Assembly (NCBI GenBank): GCA_047608145.1
Contig: JASGDC010000019.1
Location: 12,634-76,633 of the forward strand
DNA from: JASGDC01 sp047608145
GTDB taxonomy: Bacteria; Actinomycetota; Actinomycetes; Actinomycetales; Micrococcaceae
Direction: 5' to 3'
Length of the DNA: 64,000 bases
Positions 45,118-53,601 of the stretch are shown here, piece after piece (the first letter of the stretch is position 1; the number at the start of each line of letters is the position of its first letter). The position numbers and the translations under genes are program-made. The notes under the pieces are model-generated. The model was not told where the DNA came from. It ran no database searches and worked only from the letters and a program-made list of their open reading frames with translations.

Positions 45118-45231
45118 TTATTTATTTTCTTGGTTTCCTGACCATGGCCAACGACTCATCAAACCACAAACAGCAACTGTACCAATAGCAAGAGCAATTG
45201 ACTCAAGAACTCCAGCACTAAAAACACTCAT
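45118..45231 (-). CDS. 37-residue single-helix membrane protein
   Basis: ATG to TAA, 37 aa. Residues about 8-26 (VLESIALAIGTVAVCGLM) form one membrane helix, followed by SRWPWSGNQENK. AAAGGA lies 10-15 bases upstream of the ATG. A strong terminator follows 65 bases downstream on the same strand, supporting real transcription. It lies 80 bases after the YCII gene. Function unknown; a short membrane regulator or toxin-like peptide is possible. Confidence 0.55.
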   Translation of the reverse strand: MSVFSAGVLESIALAIGTVAVCGLMSRWPWSGNQENK

Positions 45232-45311
45232 TAAACGATAATTCCTTTCAAAATTTCAAAATAAAAATATAAACATTAAATAAAAGTAAAGTAACCAATT
45301 CTCAATAACTA

Positions 45312-45599
45312 CTATGCAATTAAAGTTTCAAACTTGGCAGTAGTCTTTGTTGGTTCAAACTCAATAATTTCATAATCAGCTATCCGCTTAACCCAAAAAG
45401 GATCCTCCGAAATAATACGTCCAACCTCTGCTCTACTATCAGCATTAGCCAAAATAATACCACCAGTACGCGGAACCTTACGACCAGAAGCAATAAAAAT
45501 ACCTTCTGCGTAATACTTATCAAGAAACTCAGCATGTTGCTCTAGATATTTCTCCACAACCCACAGTGGCCTCTTATAATCAAGACTAATAACAAACAA
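45312..45599 (-). CDS. YCII-domain protein
   Basis: 95 aa, ferredoxin-like YciI fold: VISLDYKRPLWVVEKYLEQHAEFL, FIASGRKVPRTGGIILA and the C-terminal DPFWVKRIADYEIIEFEP. Asp/His residues of the family pocket are present. It starts at TTG with AAGGA ten bases upstream. Enzymatic role unproven for most members. Upstream DNA to 45783 holds an open hydrophobic frame considered noncoding. Confidence 0.85.
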   Translation of the reverse strand: MFVISLDYKRPLWVVEKYLEQHAEFLDKYYAEGIFIASGRKVPRTGGIILANADSRAEVGRIISEDPFWVKRIADYEIIEFEPTKTTAKFETLIA

Positions 45600-45900
45600 A
45601 AGCTATAGATCCTTTCAAACGAAATAGTAATTCATTAATCAATATTGAAATTAAAAATATACACCCAAGAACAAACAAATAAAAATAATGAACACAGAAA
45701 ACAATAAAGGCTAATAAAGTAAAACTCAGATAATAATTTTCTTGTGCAAAATAGTGCGGAAACAAAGCACTTGGGATAATCAATATTAAAAACTACAAGC
45801 TTAGATTATTCCAGGTGATTCTTTTGCGTTCTGATATTTCAGAGTTAGTAATTGCTTCGATTTTACGCCTACTCATTTCATTAGTTATCGAATAAAGCAA

Positions 45901-46738
45901 CTATGATGTTGACGTTATCCGTTTAATCAGATCATTGTTAACCCAATCAACAGCTTCTTCAATTGTTTGGAACACATCAAGACCTTACTGCGGCTTCTTC
46001 GTACAAGGTATTCCACTGCTTTCCAATTTTAATAGTTGGAGGCCATGTATGCTGGTTTCGGTATTTAAAAAGCCTCTTGCATGTATTAGAAACTTCTGAA
46101 AAATCTAGGAACTCTCTTTTGTCAAGCAATTGAAGATCCACAATATCTCTAGCTCTTTCACTATCAGTTTCAGAAACAGCGTGAAGTTTCTGTGCAATTT
46201 GGTGACTTGCTTTCATAACAGGTACTGGATTGGGCTTTTCAAGTCCAACACTAGTGAACAAGCCAGAAAGCTCTGTAGACAATTTATATTCTGGTTCTTC
46301 TGAATCACCAATTTCATTATGACCTAACTCAAACTTTACGGTACACCATGATCTACCTTTATAAGCAAGTTTTATATCATAAGGTTGCATTATATATTCT
46401 GTTGGTATTCCTTGTGGCTTAGGTGGTTCTTTCTCAACCATTCTTCCTGTAAACCCAGCTCAACCACTTCTAAGTGATTCTTCAAAATCCCTCTTGAACT
46501 TATCAGAAGAACTCAACCAAGCTGCATCAAGATCTTAGGCAAAATGTGCTTCACCACCATAACGTAAAGCCATCGCACTACCACCTTTTACTACTCCCTC
46601 AGGAAGCATTTGACCTACCACAACCAATGCCATTATTGTGCGACGCCTGAGAAACAACTCATCTTCAGACTCAAGATTTTTAAGACGACTGTTTAAAGAA
46701 GTTAAATTACGTGGAGCACCTTTATTCTCATAGTCCAT
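45901..46738 (-). pseudogene. AbiEii-type nucleotidyltransferase toxin, three lesions
   Basis: Begins MDYENKGAPRNL and shows VVKGGSAMALRYGG, the nucleotidyltransferase motif. In-frame TAA (46535-46537) and TGA (46460-46462) interrupt it, with DLDAAW directly after the first, the expected catalytic Asp pair. The frame continues to YEEAAV, where one extra base near 45980 causes a premature stop; the next frame reads GLDVFQTIEEAVDWV to TAG at 45901. Length 3n+1 fits one insertion. Its start overlaps the antitoxin gene by 11 bases. Confidence 0.85.
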
Positions 46739-47261
46739 GCTTAAGATCTTTCATAACAAGTTCCCATTCGACAGTTGTCAACAGTACTTCTACTCGCGCT
46801 TGTTGAGCTGCTTTTTTAAGCCTTTCATTCTCTATCCGGCCACGGCAACTAATAATAGCATCAGTCACAGTCTGAGAACATAAACCTTCATAAAAGGTTG
46901 TAGGAACTCTACTTTTTATTTTAGTCAACTCAATATAAGGTGGTAACTTTGGTCTAGCACGACGTGTAGTAGCTATTTTTACCTTCCTTGAGTTCACATT
47001 TGCTAACCCAAAAAGAGCTAACACTGATTCACCATACAAACACGCACCTTCACCAACCCTTAGCAATCCTTCAGCAAACTGATCATAAGGTGTTGACGGA
47101 ATATTAGAAACCCTATAGATACCGTAAGCTATATTCTTAAGACCTCCTCGTTCAGCCAGCTTAGGAAGCTCAATAGCAGGCACCCCAGCTTCAACTGCAT
47201 CTTTAGTAGTAATAAAACCGTAGTTATCGAGTGCAACCTCTTCTATAATGTCACGGGCCAT
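46728..47261 (-). CDS. AbiEi-type antitoxin / transcriptional regulator
   Basis: 177 aa. N-terminal winged helix (NYGFITTKDAVEAGVPAIELPKLAERG, residues about 13-39) and the AbiEi-like C-terminal domain (YGIYRV, ESVLALFGLANV). Type IV antitoxin that represses its operon. It appears intact although its toxin gene is broken, and its start codon lies at the junction with a truncated VOC gene on the other strand. Confidence 0.85.
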   Translation of the reverse strand: MARDIIEEVALDNYGFITTKDAVEAGVPAIELPKLAERGGLKNIAYGIYRVSNIPSTPYDQFAEGLLRVGEGACLYGESVLALFGLANVNSRKVKIATTRRARPKLPPYIELTKIKSRVPTTFYEGLCSQTVTDAIISCRGRIENERLKKAAQQARVEVLLTTVEWELVMKDLKHGL

Positions 47262-47553
47262 TTACACCAGCTTCATACAAGTATATGTGACAGATCTTAA
47301 AGCAACACTGGAGAGTGCTACTGAATTGGGCGCAAAAATCATTACTAAACCAACTGATTATGTTGGGGTAACTTTTTCTCGTGTTCAAGATTCACAAGGT
47401 AATATCTGGTGGATTTGGGAGACTTTAGAAAATTATGATTGGGAAGCTGCATTTGAAGGTGCAAGTGACGATGAATGGAAACCAACTGAAGAAGCCGTAT
47501 ACGTTCATGATTCATTAGTGGAAGCCATGGAGAAGTTAGGTAGAGACAAGTAG
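47248..47553 (+). pseudogene. 5'-truncated VOC (glyoxalase-fold) protein
   Basis: The open frame encodes only the C-terminal half of a VOC domain (VYVTDLKATLESATELGAKI, DSQGNIWWIWE) plus a tail. The N-terminal beta-alpha-beta half is missing, and the homology begins at about 47270, right where the antitoxin gene starts. The upstream codons are antisense to that gene. Insertion of the AbiE unit, or deletion, probably removed the 5' half. Confidence 0.7.
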
Positions 47554-47569
47554 TCATCTTGCTTAACTA

Positions 47570-48211
47570 CTATGATTGCCGAATTTGGTTTGGAGTTTTA
47601 CCGTATAGTGACTTTAACGAACGTGTTAGATGAGCTTGGTCAGCAAACCCAGTTGTTGCTGCCACTTGAGCTGGTACTTCCCCATTTTGCAATAATCTAA
47701 CTGCTGCTTGGGCTCGCTTAATTTGTGCTGATTGCTTCTGAGTTAAGCCGACTTGTTGTCGGTATAACCGCTGGATACTGCGTAGTGAAAGTCCTATCAT
47801 TTGCTGCTTTTCACTATTATCAGTAATTAAACCTTGACGTTTTAGCTCTTGACAAAAGCTTTCTAGCTCTTCAAAACTTGGAATTCTATAAAGGTCTTCA
47901 CCAACTACAAAACACCCATTTATGACTGGCAATTGAGCAAACTTACCAATAACTTCAGTTTTAATCACACCCTGCATAGTAACTTGTGGATAGAAATCTA
48001 CACCCCAGTATTTATCACCAATACTGCTATCTAACACTTGGTAACCAAAAGAAGGGCCAATTAATTCAGCGCGTAATTGGCCCTTAGTTTTTTCGGTAAA
48101 AGCAATGCCCCAAGTTTCTCGGGCTGGGTCGTCATAATTAACTGCTGCGGTCACTTCCGCTTTCCAAAGACACTTAATGAAGCTAAGTTTTGATGGTTTT
48201 TCTAAGTACAT
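47570..48211 (-). CDS. AraC family transcriptional regulator
   Basis: 213 aa. An N-terminal domain of about 110 residues of unknown ligand, then a C-terminal AraC double HTH (GLSLRSIQRLYRQQVGLT, VPAQVAATTGFADQAHLTRSLKSLYGKTP). Starts one base after the tyrA stop, so cotranscribed. Target genes unknown. Confidence 0.88.
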   Translation of the reverse strand: MYLEKPSKLSFIKCLWKAEVTAAVNYDDPARETWGIAFTEKTKGQLRAELIGPSFGYQVLDSSIGDKYWGVDFYPQVTMQGVIKTEVIGKFAQLPVINGCFVVGEDLYRIPSFEELESFCQELKRQGLITDNSEKQQMIGLSLRSIQRLYRQQVGLTQKQSAQIKRAQAAVRLLQNGEVPAQVAATTGFADQAHLTRSLKSLYGKTPNQIRQS

Positions 48212-48212
48212 T

Positions 48213-48944
48213 TCAGTGCTTATCTTTCGAGTTATCTGGCGCTAACTCAGCTTCCAACTCTTCAAAAGTCTCAATAAGTTGACGACGTACTTGTTCGCCA
48301 TAAGGATTGCCCTTTTGGATAGTTAAAAATAGTTCTTCAGTATGTCTGCTATCTAAATCAATCAAATCCCGAAGCATATCAAAAGAAGGTGTTTGAATTG
48401 GCAACTCTGGCATGTGTAAATCACTAAGCCCGCGAGCTACGAAGAATGTTAGCGCATGGACATAGGCCATAATATGATCATGTTGTTCAGCAGAGAAATG
48501 AAGTACTCGCATCTTTAACACTTCTTTACAAAACTTCACATATTTTTTGGCGTTATCCCCTATTGCTTTTGCCACAATAAAATCATGCCCTGCCACACCA
48601 TCTTCAGCAGATTGTGGCCCAAATAATGGATGAGTAACCATAATATTTTCATGGCCTTTAAGGGTATCGAGCGTAATATCGCGCGATTTAACCTTTACTG
48701 AACACACATCTACCACTACAGTTTCAGGCATTAACAGTGGACGTAGTTCTTTCAAAATACTTTCATAAGCCTCAAGTGGAATAGCAAGGATGATAATATC
48801 CATATTTGCTAATTCTGTAAAAGTTATTGGATGATACTCTTCAGGAATATCTTCTTTTGCGTTCACAAAAATCTCACCATAAGGTGCTAATACTTTTGCG
48901 GTAAATTCTCCAAAAGGACCAAAGCCGATAATTCCAATTTTCAT
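48213..48944 (-). CDS. tyrA: Prephenate dehydrogenase
   Basis: 243 aa. NAD-binding GFGPFGEFTAKVL at the N-terminus, then VVVDVCSVK, MVTHPLFGPQS and HDHIMAYVHALTFFVARGL with the catalytic His. Converts prephenate to 4-hydroxyphenylpyruvate for tyrosine synthesis. Shorter than many TyrA proteins, lacking a C-terminal ACT domain, so feedback control may differ. Confidence 0.9.
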   Translation of the reverse strand: MKIGIIGFGPFGEFTAKVLAPYGEIFVNAKEDIPEEYHPITFTELANMDIIILAIPLEAYESILKELRPLLMPETVVVDVCSVKVKSRDITLDTLKGHENIMVTHPLFGPQSAEDGVAGHDFIVAKAIGDNAKKYVKFCKEVLKMRVLHFSAEQHDHIMAYVHALTFFVARGLSDLHMPELPIQTPSFDMLRDLIDLDSRHTEELFLTIQKGNPYGEQVRRQLIETFEELEAELAPDNSKDKH

Positions 48945-49018
48945 ACTGTTTCTATTTTAACCACTTCTCCCCTAGTTAAGCAGTATCATAAGTTATTTAG
49001 CTTAGGTAAAATTAAAAA

Positions 49019-49588
49019 ATGACTGATAATTCTTTTACTTGGCTTGATACTTCAGCAGATGTTGCAGCTAAACGACTACTTGGTTGTGAATTATTGTGCA
49101 CTATTGACGAGGAAACTGTAAGAGTCAAGATTGTAGAAGTCGAAGCATACGATCAAGAAGATGAAGCCAGCCATACTTTCAATGGTCAAACTAAGCGCAA
49201 TGCGGTGATGTTCAAAAGTGCAGGACATATGTATGTGTATTTTACCTACGCTATGCACCATTGCTGCAATATCGTTTGTGGTAAATCTGGTTTTGGTTCT
49301 GGAATATTAGTGCGTGCAGTAGAACCGCTTGAGGGCATTGATGCTATAGAGGAACGTCGTGGCATGAGTGGTGTTAATGTAACTAATGGGCCAGGCAAAG
49401 TGTGTAAAGCCTTAAATATTGATTTGAAATATACAGGACATGATTTAGCTAAGCCACCGATACAACTACTTAAAAAGCCTAAATTAACAGAAAACCAGAT
49501 AACTGTAGGCACTCGTATTGGCATCTCGAAAGCAGCTAATCGAATGCGCAGGTTTTATATAACCAATAATCCTTATGTATCAAAGTAA
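49019..49588 (+). CDS. mpg: DNA-3-methyladenine glycosylase, AAG/MPG family
   Basis: 189 aa. Removes alkylated purines. Motifs: KIVEVEAYDQEDEASH with the catalytic Glu, RNAVMFKSAGHMYVYFTY, NIVCGKSGFGSGILVRAVEP and NGPGKVCKAL. A TAAAAT -10 box (49007-49012) ends six bases before the ATG and there is no ribosome binding site, suggesting a leaderless transcript. Second alkylation-repair glycosylase in the window with TagI. Confidence 0.94.
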   Translation: MTDNSFTWLDTSADVAAKRLLGCELLCTIDEETVRVKIVEVEAYDQEDEASHTFNGQTKRNAVMFKSAGHMYVYFTYAMHHCCNIVCGKSGFGSGILVRAVEPLEGIDAIEERRGMSGVNVTNGPGKVCKALNIDLKYTGHDLAKPPIQLLKKPKLTENQITVGTRIGISKAANRMRRFYITNNPYVSK

Positions 49589-49603
49589 CTATAATAAAAA
49601 AAT

Positions 49604-49960
49604 ATGACTAGCTTTACTATTAAACGAATTTACGAACCTGCAACTGACACCGATGGTTACCGAGTATTGGTAGATAGACTTTGGCCTCGTGGAGTAAGCA
49701 AAGACCGTGCAACACTTGATGAATGGGCCAAAGAAATCTCACCAAGCAACGAACTACGCAAATGGTTTAAGCATGATTCAGAAAAGTTTCAAGAATTTAG
49801 CCAAAAGTACTTAACTGAAGTAGAAGAAAATCCAAAGTTTACTGAAATAGTTTCTAATTGGGACAAACACGATAAGGTGACTTTACTATACGGTGCAAAA
49901 GATGAGAAACATAATGAAGCAATTGTGTTGCAAGGAATATTTAGAAGACCAGTAACTTAA
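49604..49960 (+). CDS. DUF488 family protein
   Basis: 118 aa. Family signature RIYE, GYRVLVDRLWPRGVSKD, WAKEISPSNELRKWF. Function unknown. A perfect TATAAT (49590-49595) lies eight bases before the ATG, inside the end of the mpg stop, so it may have its own leaderless promoter. Overlaps the convergent DUF1697 gene by four bases. Confidence 0.88.
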   Translation: MTSFTIKRIYEPATDTDGYRVLVDRLWPRGVSKDRATLDEWAKEISPSNELRKWFKHDSEKFQEFSQKYLTEVEENPKFTEIVSNWDKHDKVTLLYGAKDEKHNEAIVLQGIFRRPVT

Positions 49961-50496
49961 AGCTCTTCAATGAGACTTGCTAGTTTGCGCACAGTTGTAA
50001 TATTACGCACCGTCATCTGTTGATATAACGGTGTCCTAATTAATTTAAACAAACTGGATTTTGGTTGGTTTTTACGAAGCAAATTAGACAAAACTGCACC
50101 CTTTACATAACGAATAGTTTCAATCTCGTTATTCCCACCTATTTGTTGAATAATCTCTGGGGAGTCTATTTCTGGAAACAAGAAACAAATATCTGACTTG
50201 TGCTTTTGATAATCATTTTGCCAATCAGCTGGCACAGCTTTAACTATCTGCTTAAAAGCAGCTTCATTCAACACTAATGTAGGAATTTCAAAACCAAAAT
50301 GTGCGGTTAATTCTTTTGTTAGAACCTCAGCAGTTGGTGCTTCGTTAGCTTTAAATAGTACATTTCCAGAATTTATGTATGTTTTAACTTTTGAATAACC
50401 TAGCTCTTCAACCAACTTGCGCAAATCAGCCATTGGAACTCTACGCTTTCCACCAGCATTAATTCCTCTTAGTAAAGCAATGTACTTATCACTCAT
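49957..50496 (-). CDS. DUF1697 family protein
   Basis: 179 aa. Family start YIALLRGINAGGKRRVPMADLRKL and TYINSGNVLF. Function unknown. Nine bases after the HxlR stop, same strand, so probably cotranscribed with that regulator. Confidence 0.88.
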   Translation of the reverse strand: MSDKYIALLRGINAGGKRRVPMADLRKLVEELGYSKVKTYINSGNVLFKANEAPTAEVLTKELTAHFGFEIPTLVLNEAAFKQIVKAVPADWQNDYQKHKSDICFLFPEIDSPEIIQQIGGNNEIETIRYVKGAVLSNLLRKNQPKSSLFKLIRTPLYQQMTVRNITTVRKLASLIEEL

Positions 50497-50505
50497 ATTC
50501 TAACT

Positions 50506-50838
50506 TTACCTGAGCTTCTTCGCTTTATAGTCTGCTCCCCAGGACTTCATCGCAATAATTATTGGGTTCAAAGTTTCGCCTAAAGCAGTTAATGAGTACT
50601 CAACTTTTGGCGGAATTTGTTGATAAACCTTACGGTGCACAATCCCATCTTGTTCAAGCTCGCGCAACTGTAGCGTCAACATTCGCTGTGTTATTCCTGG
50701 TATTTGCCGTTGCAATTGACTGAAACGCAATACGCCATCATCCATTAAGTGAAAAAGGATAATTGCCTTCCACTTTCCACCTATTAAACTAATCGTCTGG
50801 GCTACATCACAAGTATTAGGTTCTGGTGCAATAGTCAT
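50506..50838 (-). CDS. HxlR family transcriptional regulator
   Basis: 110 aa winged helix: CDVAQTISLIGGKWKAIILFHL, FSQLQRQIPGITQRMLTLQLRELEQDG. The Cys near the N-terminus fits redox- or electrophile-sensing family members. The ATG at 50838 is preceded by TATACT six bases away, suggesting a leaderless start. Divergent from a nitroreductase it probably represses. Confidence 0.9.
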   Translation of the reverse strand: MTIAPEPNTCDVAQTISLIGGKWKAIILFHLMDDGVLRFSQLQRQIPGITQRMLTLQLRELEQDGIVHRKVYQQIPPKVEYSLTALGETLNPIIIAMKSWGADYKAKKLR

Positions 50839-50847
50839 ATTTATAGT

Positions 50848-50878
50848 ATACAAAATGTATGTATAGCACAAAAATGTG
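50848..50878. promoter_or_regulatory. Candidate HxlR operators, two dyads
   Basis: ATACA-AAA-TGTAT (50848-50860) and CACA-AAAA-TGTG (50867-50878) are similar inverted repeats side by side between the divergent hxlR and nitroreductase genes. The first overlaps the hxlR -10 box. Confidence 0.5.
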
Positions 50879-50941
50879 TCTACTTGTTATTAAGAATGTT
50901 TAACTTTTACAATGAAGTTAGTTATTAAAACAAGGAGAAAA

Positions 50942-51625
50942 ATGACAAATTCTAAAGAAAATAAAGTAACTCCTGAACAAATTCATGAGGCTTTTAATTT
51001 CAGGCATGCAACTAAAACTTTTGACAGTAAAAAGCAGATTAGTGACGAAGATTTTAATGTTATTCTTGAAGCTGCTCAGCTATCACCGTCTTCTTATGGT
51101 TTTGAGCCTTGGAACTTACTAATTATTCAAGACAAAGAAATCCGTGAAGAGTTCTTAGCAGCAGGAACTTGGGGTGCAAAAGGGACTTTGCCGACTGCAA
51201 GTCATTTCGTGGTTATGACTGCAAAAACAGCTAAAGCTTTACAAACTGATTCAAAGCATATTGAACATATTCAAAAAGACATTAAGAAATTGCCAAAAGA
51301 ACGAATTACTGGATCTTTAAAACGTTATCAACAGTGGCTTGATGAAGATTTTATCATTGACAATGAAGAAAAACATCATCAATGGGCAGCTAAGCAAGCA
51401 TACATTGCGCTAGGTAATATGATGACTACTGCAGCATTTCTTGGTATTGATTCTTGCCCAATTGAAGGATTTAATCTAGAGAAAATAACCAATATTTTAG
51501 CTAATCATAAGTTAATTGATCTTGAAACTGACTCACCAGTTGTCATGATAGCTTTTGGATATCGTATTGATGAACAACCTGAAAAAACAAGACGTCCGAT
51601 AAATGAAATTGTGAAGTGGGTTTAA
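50942..51625 (+). CDS. NfsB-like NAD(P)H nitroreductase
   Basis: 227 aa flavoprotein: FNFRHATKTFDSKKQISDED, LEAAQLSPSSYGFEPWNLL, AKQAYIALGNMMTTAAFLGIDSCPIEGF. Reduces quinones or nitro compounds with FMN. AAGGAG lies four bases before the ATG at 50942. Divergently controlled by HxlR. Confidence 0.92.
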   Translation: MTNSKENKVTPEQIHEAFNFRHATKTFDSKKQISDEDFNVILEAAQLSPSSYGFEPWNLLIIQDKEIREEFLAAGTWGAKGTLPTASHFVVMTAKTAKALQTDSKHIEHIQKDIKKLPKERITGSLKRYQQWLDEDFIIDNEEKHHQWAAKQAYIALGNMMTTAAFLGIDSCPIEGFNLEKITNILANHKLIDLETDSPVVMIAFGYRIDEQPEKTRRPINEIVKWV

Positions 51626-51644
51626 TAATCTACTTCACAATTTC
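51605..51644. terminator. Bidirectional terminator, nitroreductase/GT-C gene
   Basis: GAAATTGTGAAGT (51605-51617) pairs perfectly with ACTTCACAATTTC (51632-51644); the nitroreductase stop lies in the loop. T-tract weak. Confidence 0.5.
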
Positions 51645-51649
51645 AGATA

Positions 51650-52984
51650 CTAGATTCGTTTTAATCCTAGAATAAGTGGATGCTCGCCTTCACCAATAGT
51701 ACCTTTGCGGGCAGCTTCTGCTTGAGCCGTTGCAACAGCTACATCTTTCCTACGGATTATTAGATGGTGTATTTGCCTTAAGCACAATACGAACAATACC
51801 ACCAGCGCCGTATGTCGGAAGATTAATGCAAGTAGATTCCAGCTTGTTGCATATTGCAAACAGATTGCCACAGCAATAACAAACAATGCTTGGGCAATAC
51901 TATTCCAAAACTTTTGATGACGTTTTTCAGCTAGTAAATATCCGACTAATAATGGTGCAAGCAACCAAAAAATATATTGCGGTGAACCAACTTTATTGAA
52001 AAGAATAAGCCCTGCAACCATAGTAGTTACGATTACTCGTAACATTTCATCAGAGTCTTTAGACTTACTAAATGAGTATGAAAGGTAAGTAATTACAACA
52101 GCTAAGACAGCCATTGCGATGTTCGAAAGTATTGAGAAAAAATTGATAAAAGGACCAGCAACACTTTGAGTTTGTAGAATATCATCAAAGTATTGCCTAA
52201 AGCCTGGAACACGCATATCTGAAAGAATTACATACGGTAAGGCAATCGGAGCTTCGTACTGGACTCCTCTACTACTTTGTTCGGTTAAGAACGATAAGAA
52301 ATTCTGGAATCCACCACGAGTCCAAGCAAACACTGCCATTAAAGCAGTTACGAAGATACCACTAACTAAAATGATTTTACGCTTTGGGTTATTTTTTGCC
52401 AACGCTGGCAAAATAAAACCAGCTGGCCAAACCTTTACCCATGTTGCCAGTGCAATAAGTGCTGACCCCGAGAATACACTCTGGGAGAAAAACATCAACA
52501 TTCCACTAATCACTAGCGGTACAGTAAAGCTATCAAGTCTAGTGCCGAGGAAATAATAAAGAATAGCATTAAATACCATCCAGATAACAATAGTTATCTT
52601 ACCTTTCCGCCCATATCTAAATAAGTGAATTGTACAAAGTAAATTAGCTACCGTGATAATAATGTAAAAGGCAAAACCGTAATTAGCTACTTTCAAAAGA
52701 CCAGCAATGCCAATAGGAACCCATGCTCCTAAAGGATAAACCCAGGGTAATTGCACACCAACCCATTGGTTTTGTGTGAGTCCCTGCTGTAGCCAATCGT
52801 GATAAAGTCTCACATCATGCTCGATTTTATTTCCAGAAATAAAACTTAACTGTAGATAAATAAGTAAACCAACATGAGTAATCACAAAACTAGCGATTGC
52901 AAATATCGTCAATCGCTTATCCGTCAAATATTTAGCCGGTATTCTATCTATTACTGATCCCGTAGGAGTATCCTGTATGAGCAT
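51650..52984 (-). CDS. GT-C type mannosyltransferase-like membrane protein (GT87-like)
   Basis: 444 aa with about ten to twelve membrane helices. The first extracytosolic loop carries DVRLYHDWLQQG with an Asp typical of GT-C enzymes that use polyprenyl-phosphate sugars. ATWVKVWPAGFILPALA is a later conserved segment. Polyprenyl-phosphate mannose from Ppm1 (11536) is a plausible donor. Acceptor unknown. Confidence 0.75.
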   Translation of the reverse strand: MLIQDTPTGSVIDRIPAKYLTDKRLTIFAIASFVITHVGLLIYLQLSFISGNKIEHDVRLYHDWLQQGLTQNQWVGVQLPWVYPLGAWVPIGIAGLLKVANYGFAFYIIITVANLLCTIHLFRYGRKGKITIVIWMVFNAILYYFLGTRLDSFTVPLVISGMLMFFSQSVFSGSALIALATWVKVWPAGFILPALAKNNPKRKIILVSGIFVTALMAVFAWTRGGFQNFLSFLTEQSSRGVQYEAPIALPYVILSDMRVPGFRQYFDDILQTQSVAGPFINFFSILSNIAMAVLAVVITYLSYSFSKSKDSDEMLRVIVTTMVAGLILFNKVGSPQYIFWLLAPLLVGYLLAEKRHQKFWNSIAQALFVIAVAICLQYATSWNLLALIFRHTALVVLFVLCLRQIHHLIIRRKDVAVATAQAEAARKGTIGEGEHPLILGLKRI

Positions 52985-53130
52985 AACAAATTAATTTTAC
53001 CCTATAAAATTCCGATATTTAGTTAAGAAAAACTTCTGCTTTTGCGTATAAGGCAGCTTTGCCGCTCAATAACACTCTATTACTTTAACAATGCCTTATT
53101 ACAACCATTAGACAAACAGTTGCGTTATAT

Positions 53131-53169
53131 AACTGATGCCAGACATATAGATTATGCCTGGCATCAGTT
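53131..53169 (-). terminator. Terminator after the 59-codon YdeI-like gene
   Basis: AACTGATGCCAGACATA and TATGCCTGGCATCAGTT form a 17-bp stem with one mismatch and a 5-base loop, 31 bases after the stop at 53201. No T-run. The rest of 52985-53200 holds nothing recognised. Confidence 0.6.
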
Positions 53170-53200
53170 TCAATTATCTTAAATTAGAAAGTTAAAGCTA

Positions 53201-53380
53201 TTACTTCTTTAGCATTCCAATTAGTTCTTTGATTCTACCGTCTTTTTCGACAGCATGCTTTGCTTCGCTAACCCACTTAATAAGCTGGATTTGGCGCTCG
53301 CGTGGTAGTTGTTTGAACTTTTCTAGTAGTCCATATTTACGTAATGTGTTATATATTTCAATATCTTGTTTTAGTCCCAT
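53201..53380 (-). CDS. 59-residue YdeI/OmpD-associated-like protein
   Basis: ATG to TAA, 59 aa, basic and helical. The segment PRERQIQLIKWVSEAKHAVE and the end RIKELIGMLKK match the C-terminal YdeI/OmpD-associated domain, usually found on longer proteins. Either a natural mini-protein or a remnant of one; the clean frame and downstream hairpin favour a real gene. No clear ribosome binding site. Confidence 0.6.
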   Translation of the reverse strand: MGLKQDIEIYNTLRKYGLLEKFKQLPRERQIQLIKWVSEAKHAVEKDGRIKELIGMLKK

Positions 53381-53556
53381 CTTCTTAGGTTACCAAATAA
53401 CTAACTACATTCTTTTCAAAAAATATTGTCCTTAGATAATTACTAATCTAATAAAAATAGCTACTTATTAATGTTTACTTAGCATTAACCAAATATTGAA
53501 CGAAAAATAATTTTATCGATAGTTACGCGTTTCTAATTAGAGTAATGAACTACTAG

Positions 53557-53584
53557 CCACCTACACCTAGCGGTGTTGAGGTGG
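53557..53584. repeat. Hairpin at the end of a TnpB remnant
   Basis: CCACCTACACC pairs with GGTGT-TG-AGGTGG around TAGC. It lies 18 bases past the TnpB remnant's stop codon, where IS200/IS605-type elements carry an imperfect hairpin at the right end. Confidence 0.5.
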
Positions 53585-53601
53585 TAATTTCTTGGATAGT
53601 C

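Noticed and set aside
45586..45783. Hydrophobic 65-codon frame upstream of the YCII gene
   Set aside because: It overlaps the YCII start, has biased AT-driven hydrophobic composition and no ribosome binding site; judged to be the YCII leader.
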